30,275 nt of DNA, from assembly GCA_964609795.1 (NCBI GenBank), contig CAZSTC010000029.1, positions 1 through 30,275 on the forward strand, read 5' to 3'. How positions within the stretch are numbered: position 1 is the first letter of the stretch; each line of letters begins with the position of its first letter. Positions 5,694 to 13,829 of this stretch are shown here, in pieces. The notes under the pieces are model-generated. The model was not told the DNA's origin and did no database searches. It saw nothing but the letters and a program-made list of their open reading frames with translations. Origin of the DNA: UBA1412 sp964609795. Lineage in GTDB: Bacteria > Verrucomicrobiota > Verrucomicrobiia > Limisphaerales > UBA1412. Both the position numbers and the translations under genes were made by a program.

Positions 5694-7310
5694 CTACTTT
5701 TTAGCGGCAAGCGCAGCAGAAACGAATTCTTTGAAGAGCGGATTGGGGCTGTGGGGTTTGCTCTGGAACTCGGGTTGGAACTGGCAGGCCATGAAGAAGG
5801 GGTGATTTTTGAGTTCGACCAACTCGACCAGAGAGTCGTCCGTGGAGCGGCCGCTGACGATGAGGTTCCCCTCTTTCTCGAAGAGGTCGAGGTATTTGCC
5901 ATTAAAGACATAGCTATTGCGGTGGCGTTCAGAGATCTGATCCTGAGCGTAAATGGAGTAAGCTTTGGTGCCGCTCTTGATTTTGCAGGCGTGGGCGCCC
6001 AGGTGCATAGTCTGCCTATGCTGTTCGTGTGAAGCGGGCTGGGCGTCAGTGCTCAGAGCGTTCTCCAAGGGGATAATGACGGGATACTCAGTGGAGGGAT
6101 TGAACTCGAGGGAGTGAGCGGATTTGAGCCCCAGCACGTTGCGCGCATACTCAATGACGACTGCCTGCATTCCGAGGCAGATGCCCAGAAAAGGAATCTG
6201 ATGTTCGCGAGCATACTGGGCGGCGAGGATTTTGCCTTCGACTTCGTGGATGCCGCTGACGCCCGGGGCCAGGATAGCGTCGATATTCTGGAGCGATTGG
6301 GTGCCAGAAGTTTCAAGTTCTTCGGGGTCGATTTTGACGACCTCAAGGCGCGTATCGTTTGCGATACAGGCGTGGAAGAGGGCTTCCTGGAGGGATTTAT
6401 GAGCATCGTTAATGCCGACGTTTTTTCCGACCAGGCCGATGCGGATGCTGGAGCTCGGTGCAATGATGCTGCGGACGACGTTTTGCCACTTGGTCATGTC
6501 CGAGGGGCGTTGCTCTAATTGGAGGAGCTTGCAGATGAGAGTATCCAGGTTTTCGCGCTGGAGGACCAGAGGCAGCTCGTAGATGGAGTGATCGACATCT
6601 TTTTCCTCAATAACGGCCTCGTAAGGGACGTTGCAAAAGAGGGAGATTTTTTTCCGCAGCTCTTTGTTGAGGGGGTGTTCGCAGCGGCAGATGATGATAT
6701 TGGGAGTGATACCGATTTCACGCAGCTTAGCGACAGAGTGCTGAGTGGGTTTGGTTTTCAACTCGCGCATGGCGTTGATGTAGGGGACCAGGGTGACATG
6801 GATGAAAATGACCGAGCCAAAGGGTTGCTCCAGAGCGAACTCGCGAATGGCTTCAAGGTATGGGAGTCCTTCGATATCGCCAGTGGTGCCGCCGATTTCA
6901 GAGATCAGGACATCGCAATCGTTGGAGTTTTCCTTGATTCTGGCTTTGATTTCATCAGTGACGTGGGGGATCACCTGCACGGTCACGCCAGCGTAAGCAC
7001 CTTTGCGTTCCTTTTCGAGGACAGTCGTGTAAACCTGGCCGCTGGTGAGGCTGTTTTTGCGGGTCAGATTGGTATTGGTGAAGCGTTCATAGTGACCGAG
7101 GTCAAGGTCTGTTTCGCCGCCGTCTTTGAGAACGTAGACTTCGCCATGCTGGAGAGGATTCATATTGCCCGGGTCAACGTTCAAATAGGGGTCGAATTTC
7201 TGAAGTTTGACGCGGAAGCCGCGGCTTTCGAGGAGTGCACCGATGGAGGCAGAGGTCAACCCTTTTCCTACAGAGCTGATTACACCGCCGGTTACAAAGA
7301 TATATTTCAT
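5694..7310 (-). CDS. pyrG: CTP synthase with altered glutaminase active site
   Basis: The protein has 538 residues, normal for the family. CTP synthase aminates UTP to CTP using ATP and ammonia, which usually comes from glutamine hydrolysed in its C-terminal class I amidotransferase domain. The synthetase half is canonical: GGVISSVGKGLTSASIG P-loop, NMNPLQHGEVYV, DLDLGHYERF, and EIGGTTGDIEGLPYLEAIR. In the amidotransferase half the nucleophile Cys378 (GICLGMQ) and Glu514 are kept. The catalytic His (QFHPEF in most homologues, His515 of E. coli) is Gln512, codon CAA, and the oxyanion loop PGGFG reads PGVSG (350-353 region). Ammonia-dependent activity should survive; glutamine use is in doubt. 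The gene follows kdsB by 46 bases, a pairing also found in Chlamydiae, and is probably co-transcribed with it. No clear ribosome binding site precedes the ATG. Confidence 0.97.
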   Translation of the reverse strand: MKYIFVTGGVISSVGKGLTSASIGALLESRGFRVKLQKFDPYLNVDPGNMNPLQHGEVYVLKDGGETDLDLGHYERFTNTNLTRKNSLTSGQVYTTVLEKERKGAYAGVTVQVIPHVTDEIKARIKENSNDCDVLISEIGGTTGDIEGLPYLEAIREFALEQPFGSVIFIHVTLVPYINAMRELKTKPTQHSVAKLREIGITPNIIICRCEHPLNKELRKKISLFCNVPYEAVIEEKDVDHSIYELPLVLQRENLDTLICKLLQLEQRPSDMTKWQNVVRSIIAPSSSIRIGLVGKNVGINDAHKSLQEALFHACIANDTRLEVVKIDPEELETSGTQSLQNIDAILAPGVSGIHEVEGKILAAQYAREHQIPFLGICLGMQAVVIEYARNVLGLKSAHSLEFNPSTEYPVIIPLENALSTDAQPASHEQHRQTMHLGAHACKIKSGTKAYSIYAQDQISERHRNSYVFNGKYLDLFEKEGNLIVSGRSTDDSLVELVELKNHPFFMACQFQPEFQSKPHSPNPLFKEFVSAALAAKK

Positions 7311-7356
7311 AGGTATTGGTATATGTGAATTGGAGAAGCAATATTTATTTAGTTTT

Positions 7357-8106
7357 TTAGGGAAGCAGATTCAAAAGTTTTTCAACTCGGGCGACATCCT
7401 CTGGGGTATCAACGCCGATGGATTCGTGATTCACCCGGGCTACGGCAATGGAAATACCATTTTCGAGCGCCCGGAGCTGCTCCAGCTTTTCGACTCTTTC
7501 CAGAGGCGAGACCGGAAGGCGGACTAATTTTTTGAGCGTTTCCCTTTTGTAGCCGTAGATGCCGAGGTGTTTGAGAAATGGGAAAGCAGAGACTTGAGTC
7601 TCCAGAGGTTCATGCTCCATGTCTCGGATGTAGGGAATCGTTCTTCGTGAAAAATAGAGGGCCTGGCCCTGAGTGCCGAGGACTACTTTGACGATATTCG
7701 GGTTTTCGTACTCCTCCGGTTTAATGATCGGAGTTGCGGCCGTGGACATGGCTACCTTATCGGAGCGGAGCAGGGCTGCAACGGCTTCAATCACGGCAGG
7801 GTCAATGAGAGGCTCATCACCCTGGATGTTGATGGCGAGATCGGCATCGGATTTTTTGACGACTTCTTCAATCCGATCGGTCCCGCTGGAGTGGTGGGGA
7901 GATGTCATGGCAACCTCGCAAAAGGGAGCCACGGCATTGCGAATGCGTTCGTCATCGGTCGCAACGATGACATCGTTGAGGCAGGGGGCTTTGCGGCATT
8001 GTTCGACGACCCATTGGATAAGCGGCTTACCTGCGATGAGGGCCAGCGGCTTCCCCGGAAATCGAGTGGAGCCGAAGCGAGAAGGAATGACACCGATAAT
8101 TTTCAT
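7357..8106 (-). CDS. kdsB: 3-deoxy-manno-octulosonate cytidylyltransferase (CMP-KDO synthetase)
   Basis: The protein has 249 residues, the usual length. It activates KDO with CTP to give CMP-KDO for the inner core of lipopolysaccharide, in the cytoplasm. Visible motifs are the nucleotide-binding start IPSRFGSTRFPGKPL, VATDDERI, the HHSSGTDRI loop, INIQGDEPLI with the metal-binding Asp, and the substrate-site segment FSRRTIPYIRD. HLGIYGY and LERVEKLEQLRALENG complete the family pattern. The ATG at 8106 is preceded at suitable distance by GGTGGG. Its product needs CTP, and the CTP synthase gene lies 46 bases downstream, so the two form a logical operon. The gene shows that the cell makes LPS. 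Confidence 0.97.
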   Translation of the reverse strand: MKIIGVIPSRFGSTRFPGKPLALIAGKPLIQWVVEQCRKAPCLNDVIVATDDERIRNAVAPFCEVAMTSPHHSSGTDRIEEVVKKSDADLAINIQGDEPLIDPAVIEAVAALLRSDKVAMSTAATPIIKPEEYENPNIVKVVLGTQGQALYFSRRTIPYIRDMEHEPLETQVSAFPFLKHLGIYGYKRETLKKLVRLPVSPLERVEKLEQLRALENGISIAVARVNHESIGVDTPEDVARVEKLLNLLP

Positions 8107-8300
8107 AATAGCAACCCACCTAAAAGCATATTCATCTTTATGTAATTTCCTTCAGACCCAGACACGAGAAAATAGAAAGCCGCTCAAACCGCCACTGGGC
8201 GGAAGGGCATCCACGGGATTTTATTGGTACCAAAAATCCGGAATCGAAGCAACTCCAAAATGTGAAGATGCCTCAGAAAATGAAAAATAATTTCGGAACC

Positions 8301-10016
8301 CTAGGGTGCGGCGGGTGTCGGTTTCAGAATGAGGTAGGTAGGCAGGCCGATGACTCGGTAGTGATCCAGGATTTCTTTGGCGGGAGATTTCCGGGGTTGC
8401 TCGGTCTGGAGTTTTAGGACGATGAATTCGGATTCCAGGCGCTTGCGGACATCGGCATCGCTGAAGGTTGTTTTCTCCATGTACATGCAGGACTTGCACC
8501 AGGTGGCCCAAAAATCGACGAAGATCGGTTTGCCGGTGGTCAGGGATTCCTGCATTGCCTGCGCTAATTGTTCATCAACAGCAACGGCGGCGGAGGTCTC
8601 GGTGGTTTCTGCGTTGAGGGTATCTATCCGGGTGAGCTCGGCGGTGCTCTTCCAGAGTTTATATCCTTCGAAAGCGTAATAGGCAGCGAAGAGGAGGATT
8701 AAAACACCAAAGGCCTGCTTGACCCGGATCATCCACATCCCGGGCTTGGGCAGAGCTGCGATTCCGGCTCCGGCAATGGGCCAGGGCAGAGCCATTCCGG
8801 CTCCCAAAAGGAAGGGCAAGAGGAGGCCCAGGTAGTTGCCTGAATTGTAAATATTGGCAGAGATCAGCAGGACCGAGATCAGGGCCGGTGCGACACAGGC
8901 TCCGGCCAGGAGAGCGGAGAAGGCGCCCAGTCCGAAAATCAAGATGTAACGCAGGAGTCCCGTCTTGGAATTGACATGGGTCGGCCCCTGAAAGCGGCTG
9001 AAATCAATCGTAAAGACATCAAACATGGCCAGGGAGAGGATGACGAAAACGGCCGCTGTGCCCAGGTTAAACCACGGGGAAGCATTGAGTGCACCAAATG
9101 TGGCGCCAGCCAGGACGACGGCCAATCCCAGAGCGCCATAGGCCAGAGCCATCCCCAGCCCGTAAATACCGCCCAGGAAAAGGCCCTGGGTTTTGCTGCC
9201 GGCTTTGACCCCGGCGCCGATAATGGCCAGGTTTATGGGGATCATCGGCAGTACACAGGGGGTCAGGTTGAGGCCGATTCCAAAAAGCAGAATCAAGGGG
9301 ATGGTAATAATCATTCCCCATTTGGCGAGGAAGCCTTCGATGCCGCCCTGTTCATTTTTGCCCTGGGCACGATCCAGGAATTTAAAGAATGACTCCTTAT
9401 CCATGGAGCCGGAATCTGTTGCAACTGTTTTAAAAGAGGCGGCGCGCTCCTGCCAGAGGGAGAGCACGGCGGCTGAAGCGACGAGATTTGAAGCGGGTTC
9501 GGATTCCTGCGCAGAGGGAGATTCGCCGGCCCAGGAGAATTTTTGTTCCACTTCCTCGGGCATGAAACACATTTCCTGGCTGCATCCCATGTATTCGATT
9601 TTTACGGAGGCAGATTGGGCCGGGGTGGAGAAAATGTATTTTGCCTTGAAGCTTTCTTTAAAAACATCTTTGTCCTTCTCGGTGAAGATGTCTTTGATGC
9701 GGACACTTTGCAGGGGTTGGGCCGGCTCCAGGATTGAGCCATCGGCAGCGGTGACCCGGAATTCATCTTTGTAGAGGTAGTGCTCGGGAGCGATTTGGAC
9801 GGAGAGTGAAAAACCTCTTTGACCTTCCGTCTCTTCCGGGGTGATCTGTACAGAGAAAGGTTTTTCTATTTTCTGAGCGGGTGCGGTGGAGAGGGGTGTT
9901 CCCCAATCGCCCAGGGGACTGCCCAGGTTTTGAGCGGAAAGAGGAGTAAGGGAAGCGAGCAAACAAAAAACGATCAGGAGCTGCAAACGGCTCCATCGCA
10001 GGAGGAAATTTTTCAT
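8301..10016 (-). CDS. dsbD: DsbD-like thiol:disulfide interchange protein (C-terminus short)
   Basis: The protein has 571 residues from the ATG at 10016; a start at 10070 would put 18 odd residues before the signal peptide. Signal: MKNFLLRWSRLQLLIVFCLLASLTPLSAQ. An N-terminal DsbD-alpha domain carries the redox pair in YMGCSQEMCFMPEE (Cys145, Cys150). A polytopic core follows with NLTPCVLPMIPI and GACVAPALISV, each holding one of the transmembrane Cys. The C-terminal thioredoxin domain has DFWATWCKSCMYMEK (Cys507, Cys510) and GLPTYLIL. It should carry electrons from cytoplasmic thioredoxin to periplasmic partners, for which the thioredoxin lipoprotein at 3952-5562 is a candidate. The chain stops just after GLPTYLILKPTPAAP, lacking the last strand and helix of the thioredoxin fold; another frame continues in a fitting way (see findings). 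It diverges from ilvC across 230 bases. Confidence 0.93.
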   Translation of the reverse strand: MKNFLLRWSRLQLLIVFCLLASLTPLSAQNLGSPLGDWGTPLSTAPAQKIEKPFSVQITPEETEGQRGFSLSVQIAPEHYLYKDEFRVTAADGSILEPAQPLQSVRIKDIFTEKDKDVFKESFKAKYIFSTPAQSASVKIEYMGCSQEMCFMPEEVEQKFSWAGESPSAQESEPASNLVASAAVLSLWQERAASFKTVATDSGSMDKESFFKFLDRAQGKNEQGGIEGFLAKWGMIITIPLILLFGIGLNLTPCVLPMIPINLAIIGAGVKAGSKTQGLFLGGIYGLGMALAYGALGLAVVLAGATFGALNASPWFNLGTAAVFVILSLAMFDVFTIDFSRFQGPTHVNSKTGLLRYILIFGLGAFSALLAGACVAPALISVLLISANIYNSGNYLGLLLPFLLGAGMALPWPIAGAGIAALPKPGMWMIRVKQAFGVLILLFAAYYAFEGYKLWKSTAELTRIDTLNAETTETSAAVAVDEQLAQAMQESLTTGKPIFVDFWATWCKSCMYMEKTTFSDADVRKRLESEFIVLKLQTEQPRKSPAKEILDHYRVIGLPTYLILKPTPAAP

Positions 10017-10246
10017 ATCATTCAGTTCCAACACCGGAGGGATAATGGGGTATAAACGATTTAAAATCAACTCTGCGTGGCCATAAAAATGCAGCCGCCA
10101 GGGGGCTCAGTTTTTGGAATGTGGACATCGAGATAAAATTAGCTTTCGTTTTTGTGGTTTAAGTAATTAGAATGTGGAGCGGGAGGCTTATCTGCCCAAA
10201 GTGTTTGGATGGAAACCTATCTCCCTAGATAAACAATATAGATAAA

Positions 10247-11347
10247 ATGGCTAAAATTGATTTCGGCGGTATAGCAGAGGATGTAATCACACGCAGTGAG
10301 TTCACGATGGAAAAGGCACGTGAGGTGCTCAAAAATGAGACCATTGCCATTCTCGGTTACGGTGTACAAGGCCCGGCACAGGGTCTGAATCTTCGCGATA
10401 ACGGATTCAATGTCATTGTTGGCCAGTCCAAAGCTTTCAAAAGGGATTGGGACCGCGCCCTCAATGACGGATGGGTCGAGGGAAAGAATCTTTTTGACAT
10501 TGAGGATGCGGTAAAGCGCGGCACGATTATCCAGATGCTCGTATCGGATGCGGCGCAGAGGGCGATCTGGCCGACAGTCTCCAAGTTGCTCAAAGAGGGT
10601 GACGCCCTTTATTTTTCACACGGGTTTTCAATTGTTTATAAAGATCAAACCGGGGTTATTCCTCCGGCCAATGTGGACGTGATCATGGTGGCGCCCAAGG
10701 GTTCGGGGCTTTCCGTGCGTCGTAACTTCCTCAATGGTGTGGGTATCAACTCAAGCTACGCGGTTCAGCAGGATTACACGGGCCGCGCTACTGAGCGGAC
10801 TCTTGCAATCGGGATCGGTGTGGGCTCCGGCTATCTTTTCCCGACCACGTTCCAGCAGGAAGTCTATAGCGACCTGACGGGCGAGCGCGGCACCTTGATG
10901 GGCTGCCTGGCCGGTATGCTCGAAGCGCAGTACGATGTACTCCGCGCCAATGGACACAGCCCGAGCGAAGCCTTCAATGAATCGGTGGAAGAGCTCACGC
11001 AGAGCTTGATCCGTCTGGTGGATGAGAACGGTATGGACTGGATGTATGCCAATTGTTCGGCGACGGCTCAACGCGGTGCGCTGGATTGGAAGCCGAAGTT
11101 TAAAGCTGCCGTTCTGCCTCTTTTCAAAGAGCTTTATGAATCTGTGAAGAGTGGTAAAGAGACTGAGCGCGTTCTCAGTTATTGCGGAGCGCCTGATTAT
11201 CAGACGACACTCGCTGCCGAGCTGAGCGAAATCAAGAACTCGGAAATGTGGCGCGCAGGCGCGGCTGTCCGCTCCCTGAGGCCTCATGAAGCTGCCAAGG
11301 CTGTGACTGCGAGCACCAAAGGTGTCAGCGGCCGCGTCGGCAACTAA
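10247..11347 (+). CDS. ilvC: Ketol-acid reductoisomerase, Bacteroidota/fungal Ilv5-like type
   Basis: The protein has 366 residues. It converts 2-acetolactate or 2-aceto-2-hydroxybutyrate to the dihydroxy acids of valine, leucine and isoleucine synthesis, using NAD(P)H and Mg2+. The Rossmann motif is GYGVQGPAQGLNLRDNG. The phrases VEGKNLFDIEDAVKRG, LYFSHGFSIVYKDQTGVIPP, VAPKGSGLSVRRNF and GINSSYAV match the fungal mitochondrial Ilv5 and Bacteroidota enzymes rather than the short class I enzymes of Cyanobacteria or the long class II of enterics. The metal-binding part SDLTGERGTLMG...EAQYDVLRANGHSPSEAFNE is intact. It stands alone: divergent from the dsbD-like gene and closed by a strong terminator at 11365. 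No clear Shine-Dalgarno sequence precedes the ATG. Confidence 0.97.
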   Translation: MAKIDFGGIAEDVITRSEFTMEKAREVLKNETIAILGYGVQGPAQGLNLRDNGFNVIVGQSKAFKRDWDRALNDGWVEGKNLFDIEDAVKRGTIIQMLVSDAAQRAIWPTVSKLLKEGDALYFSHGFSIVYKDQTGVIPPANVDVIMVAPKGSGLSVRRNFLNGVGINSSYAVQQDYTGRATERTLAIGIGVGSGYLFPTTFQQEVYSDLTGERGTLMGCLAGMLEAQYDVLRANGHSPSEAFNESVEELTQSLIRLVDENGMDWMYANCSATAQRGALDWKPKFKAAVLPLFKELYESVKSGKETERVLSYCGAPDYQTTLAAELSEIKNSEMWRAGAAVRSLRPHEAAKAVTASTKGVSGRVGN

Positions 11348-11364
11348 CAGCTCTATTTAGAACA

Positions 11365-11406
11365 AGAGAGGTGGAATTGAAGAATGGAGATTCCATCTCT
11401 CTTTTT
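11365..11406 (+). terminator. Rho-independent terminator of ilvC
   Basis: A 13-bp stem (11365-11377 with 11390-11402, one G-U pair) and a 12-base loop are followed by an unbroken run of five Ts (11402-11406). It begins 18 bases after the ilvC stop. Confidence 0.88.
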
Positions 11407-11526
11407 CCGGATTGCGAACGGGAATTTATTATTCGCCGTTTTTGGAGGGGTTCTTTTTTTGAGAGATTGCTATCTATTCCCATCTCTCCCGTCTCCATTT
11501 TTCAACCAGTTTAGTTAAGTATAATT

Positions 11527-13161
11527 ATGTCCGCTGTTATAACCATCGTGGGAAAGCCTAATGTGGGAAAATCCGCTCTCTTCAATCGACTTGCCGGTCG
11601 CAGAATCGCTATCGTGCATGACCAGCCCGGTGTGACTCGCGACCGTGTCAGCGCACAAATGGAGTGGCGAGGGATACCTTACACCCTGATCGATACGGGT
11701 GGAATTTCTTTGCTCAAGGGAGAAAAAGGTGGAGACGTTATTACCCAAAGCACCGTCATGCAGGCGGATTTGGCGATCGCGGAAGCCGACGTGGTTTTCC
11801 TCGTCGTGGATGTCCAATCGGGCGTTACGGCATTGGATGAAGAGGTGGCACAACGATTGCGCCAGGCGGAGAAAAGAGTGTTTCTGGTCTGCAATAAGGC
11901 CGATACGCGAGAGATGGAACTTCACTCGCAGGATTTCGCGGGGCTGGGGTTTGAGCGCGTTTTCAGTGTGAGCGCCATTCATGACCGGGGTATTGATTAT
12001 TTGATGAAGTCGGCCATGGATGAGATGCCTCGGAAGCCGGTTGAGAAAAAGACTCCGGAGCAGATGGAAGAAGGGATGGAGGCGGAGGCTATTGAAAAAA
12101 TCGATGCGCCTCTTAAAATCGCTTTTGTGGGACGGCCCAATGTGGGTAAATCCTCTATCGTGAACAAGCTCACTCAATCCAATCGCGTCATCGTTTCACC
12201 GATCCCCGGGACTACGCGCGACTCGGTGGATGTTCCTTTCAGCGTGGAGACTGATGGGGTGCGTCAGGATTATATCCTCGTGGATACGGCAGGAGTCCGC
12301 AAAGAGCGGCGGGTTCAGGATTCGGTTGAATTTTACAGTATCAAGAGGACGGAAGACTCGATTGAGAGAAGCGATATCACGGTCTTGATGCTCGATGCTT
12401 CTCAGGGGATTCTGGAGCAGGATAAAAAGATCGCTGATAAAATTGTCACGGCGGGCAAGGCTTGCATTCTGGTCATCAATAAATGGGATTTGATGGCTGA
12501 GGGAGTTCGGCTCATGCAGGAAAAAGAGGCGGAAAGAATCTCGCAGATTCCCCCTTCCAAGCGGAAGGCTGAGGACGAGAAGAAGCTCACTCTAAATGAA
12601 TTTGGCGCCTGGGTGCAAGAGAAGCTCTTTTTCCTGAGCTATGCACCGGTGATATTTACATCGGCAGAGAATGGTTTCAACCTGGACCGATTGCTGGAAG
12701 CAATTCGGTACGTAGCGGCGCAGCTTAAACAGGAGATTCCTACGGCGCTCTTAAACCGGACGATTGCCGCAGCGGTGGAGGAGAAGCACCCGATCAGCGA
12801 CAGCGGGGCATTCCTGAAATTTTACTACGCTACGCAGATCAAGCAATCGCCGCCGACTTTTCTTCTTTTCGTCAACCGCAAGGATATCATCAAAGATGCC
12901 TACCTCAAGTTCCTTTGCGGCAAGATGCGTCAGGCTTTCGGCTATGAGGGTTGCCCCATTTTCTTCATTACGAGGGCGCGTCCCAAAACAGTAGAATCCA
13001 AGCGCAAGCCCCGGGTTTCGGCTTCGAGCCGCGGCAAGACCCAGGTGAAAAAATATGTGAGCCGAGGAGGGGAGATGAAGGAACAGGTCGAAGGTAAGGC
13101 TAGGCTCTTCAAAAAGATTGTCCCCAGAGACGCAGCCCGCAGAGGCAGGAAATCCCGCTAA
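11527..13161 (+). CDS. der: Ribosome-assembly GTPase Der (EngA)
   Basis: The protein has 544 residues. Der has two tandem GTPase domains and a KH-like domain and helps mature the 50S subunit. The first G domain has GKPNVGKS (9-16), DTGG (56-59) and NKAD (123-126); the second has GRPNVGKS (202-209), PGTTRD, DTAG (253-256) and NKWD (318-321). A KH-like region follows from about 395. Two additions make it longer than the usual 430-500 residues. One is an insert of about 25 charged residues after NKWD (around 328-357, EKEAERISQIPPSKRKAEDEK). The other is a strongly basic tail from about 490 rich in Arg, Lys and Ser. The gene is convergent with lutC, 50 bases apart. No Shine-Dalgarno sequence is seen at the ATG. 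Confidence 0.97.
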   Translation: MSAVITIVGKPNVGKSALFNRLAGRRIAIVHDQPGVTRDRVSAQMEWRGIPYTLIDTGGISLLKGEKGGDVITQSTVMQADLAIAEADVVFLVVDVQSGVTALDEEVAQRLRQAEKRVFLVCNKADTREMELHSQDFAGLGFERVFSVSAIHDRGIDYLMKSAMDEMPRKPVEKKTPEQMEEGMEAEAIEKIDAPLKIAFVGRPNVGKSSIVNKLTQSNRVIVSPIPGTTRDSVDVPFSVETDGVRQDYILVDTAGVRKERRVQDSVEFYSIKRTEDSIERSDITVLMLDASQGILEQDKKIADKIVTAGKACILVINKWDLMAEGVRLMQEKEAERISQIPPSKRKAEDEKKLTLNEFGAWVQEKLFFLSYAPVIFTSAENGFNLDRLLEAIRYVAAQLKQEIPTALLNRTIAAAVEEKHPISDSGAFLKFYYATQIKQSPPTFLLFVNRKDIIKDAYLKFLCGKMRQAFGYEGCPIFFITRARPKTVESKRKPRVSASSRGKTQVKKYVSRGGEMKEQVEGKARLFKKIVPRDAARRGRKSR

Positions 13162-13211
13162 TGGGTAGAGGCCGAGGCTGCTGCGGGGTTGCTTATTGAG
13201 CGCGTGCCGGA

Positions 13212-13814
13212 TTAGCTGAGTTTCTCGACCAGAATGACCGTCAGCTTGCGGGGGCCGTGAGCGCCCAGGACAAGGATTCGCTCGATATCTCCGGTACGGC
13301 TGGGGCCTGTGACCAGGCACATCATACTTGGGTAATTTTCCTTATACTTATCCTGCATATATTGGAAGGCGGTAGGCAGGTCCGGCAGGAGCTGCTCGGG
13401 AGTTGCGATGACAATATGATGAGGAGGAAGGATAGAAAGGGCTCTGCCGCCGCAGGTGCGGGAATTGATAAAGAGGCTTCCGGTCTGGGCAACCAGCGCA
13501 TCGCAAAGAGTGATGGAAGCATCCACTTTTTCCATCTCTTCGGTAGAGTAGCCTGAATCGGTCCAGAGGGCCGGCAGATTGAGGTTATCCACGAGTGAGT
13601 GGGTGAGGGTGGTGTGGTGGCTGGCCAATGATTTCCATTTTTCCTGAAGGGCCAGAGTTTTGAGAGTGCGGATTGTCTCCTCAATGCCGGGGAGATGAAA
13701 AAAGCGGGTGGTCAACTCAGCTGATTTTGCCGAAAATTGCCGGATCATCGCATGATATTCGGTTTCAGCGTGAGAAAGTATTTCTTTAAAGCCGGGTGCT
13801 GTATTCATATTCAT
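13212..13814 (-). CDS. lutC: Lactate utilization protein C (LUD domain)
   Basis: The protein has 200 residues from the ATG at 13814; a TTG at 13829 would add five. It shows the LUD-domain pattern: a TDSGYS segment, ASITLCDALVAQTGSLFI, CGGRALSILPPHHIVI, then MMCLVTGPSRTGDIERILVLGAHGPRKLTVIL. The GPSRT-DIE...G-HGP signature is diagnostic of LutC/YkgG. With LutA and LutB it forms the L-lactate oxidation complex that yields pyruvate. It is the last gene of a lutA-lutB-lutC operon; its start lies just after the LutB stop (13830-13832). Confidence 0.93.
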   Translation of the reverse strand: MNMNTAPGFKEILSHAETEYHAMIRQFSAKSAELTTRFFHLPGIEETIRTLKTLALQEKWKSLASHHTTLTHSLVDNLNLPALWTDSGYSTEEMEKVDASITLCDALVAQTGSLFINSRTCGGRALSILPPHHIVIATPEQLLPDLPTAFQYMQDKYKENYPSMMCLVTGPSRTGDIERILVLGAHGPRKLTVILVEKLS

Positions 13815-13829
13815 AGAGGATGGTCTCAA

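Noticed and set aside
6519..7328. 269-codon plus-strand frame opposite pyrG
   Set aside because: It is a shadow of the well-conserved CTP synthase gene, with no independent domain.
10071..10246. Promoter candidates in front of ilvC (TAGAAT near 10168; TTGGAT with GATAAA near 10205-10233)
   Set aside because: The first has no fitting -35 box at 16-18 bp, and the second would start transcription almost at the ATG; neither is strong enough to list.
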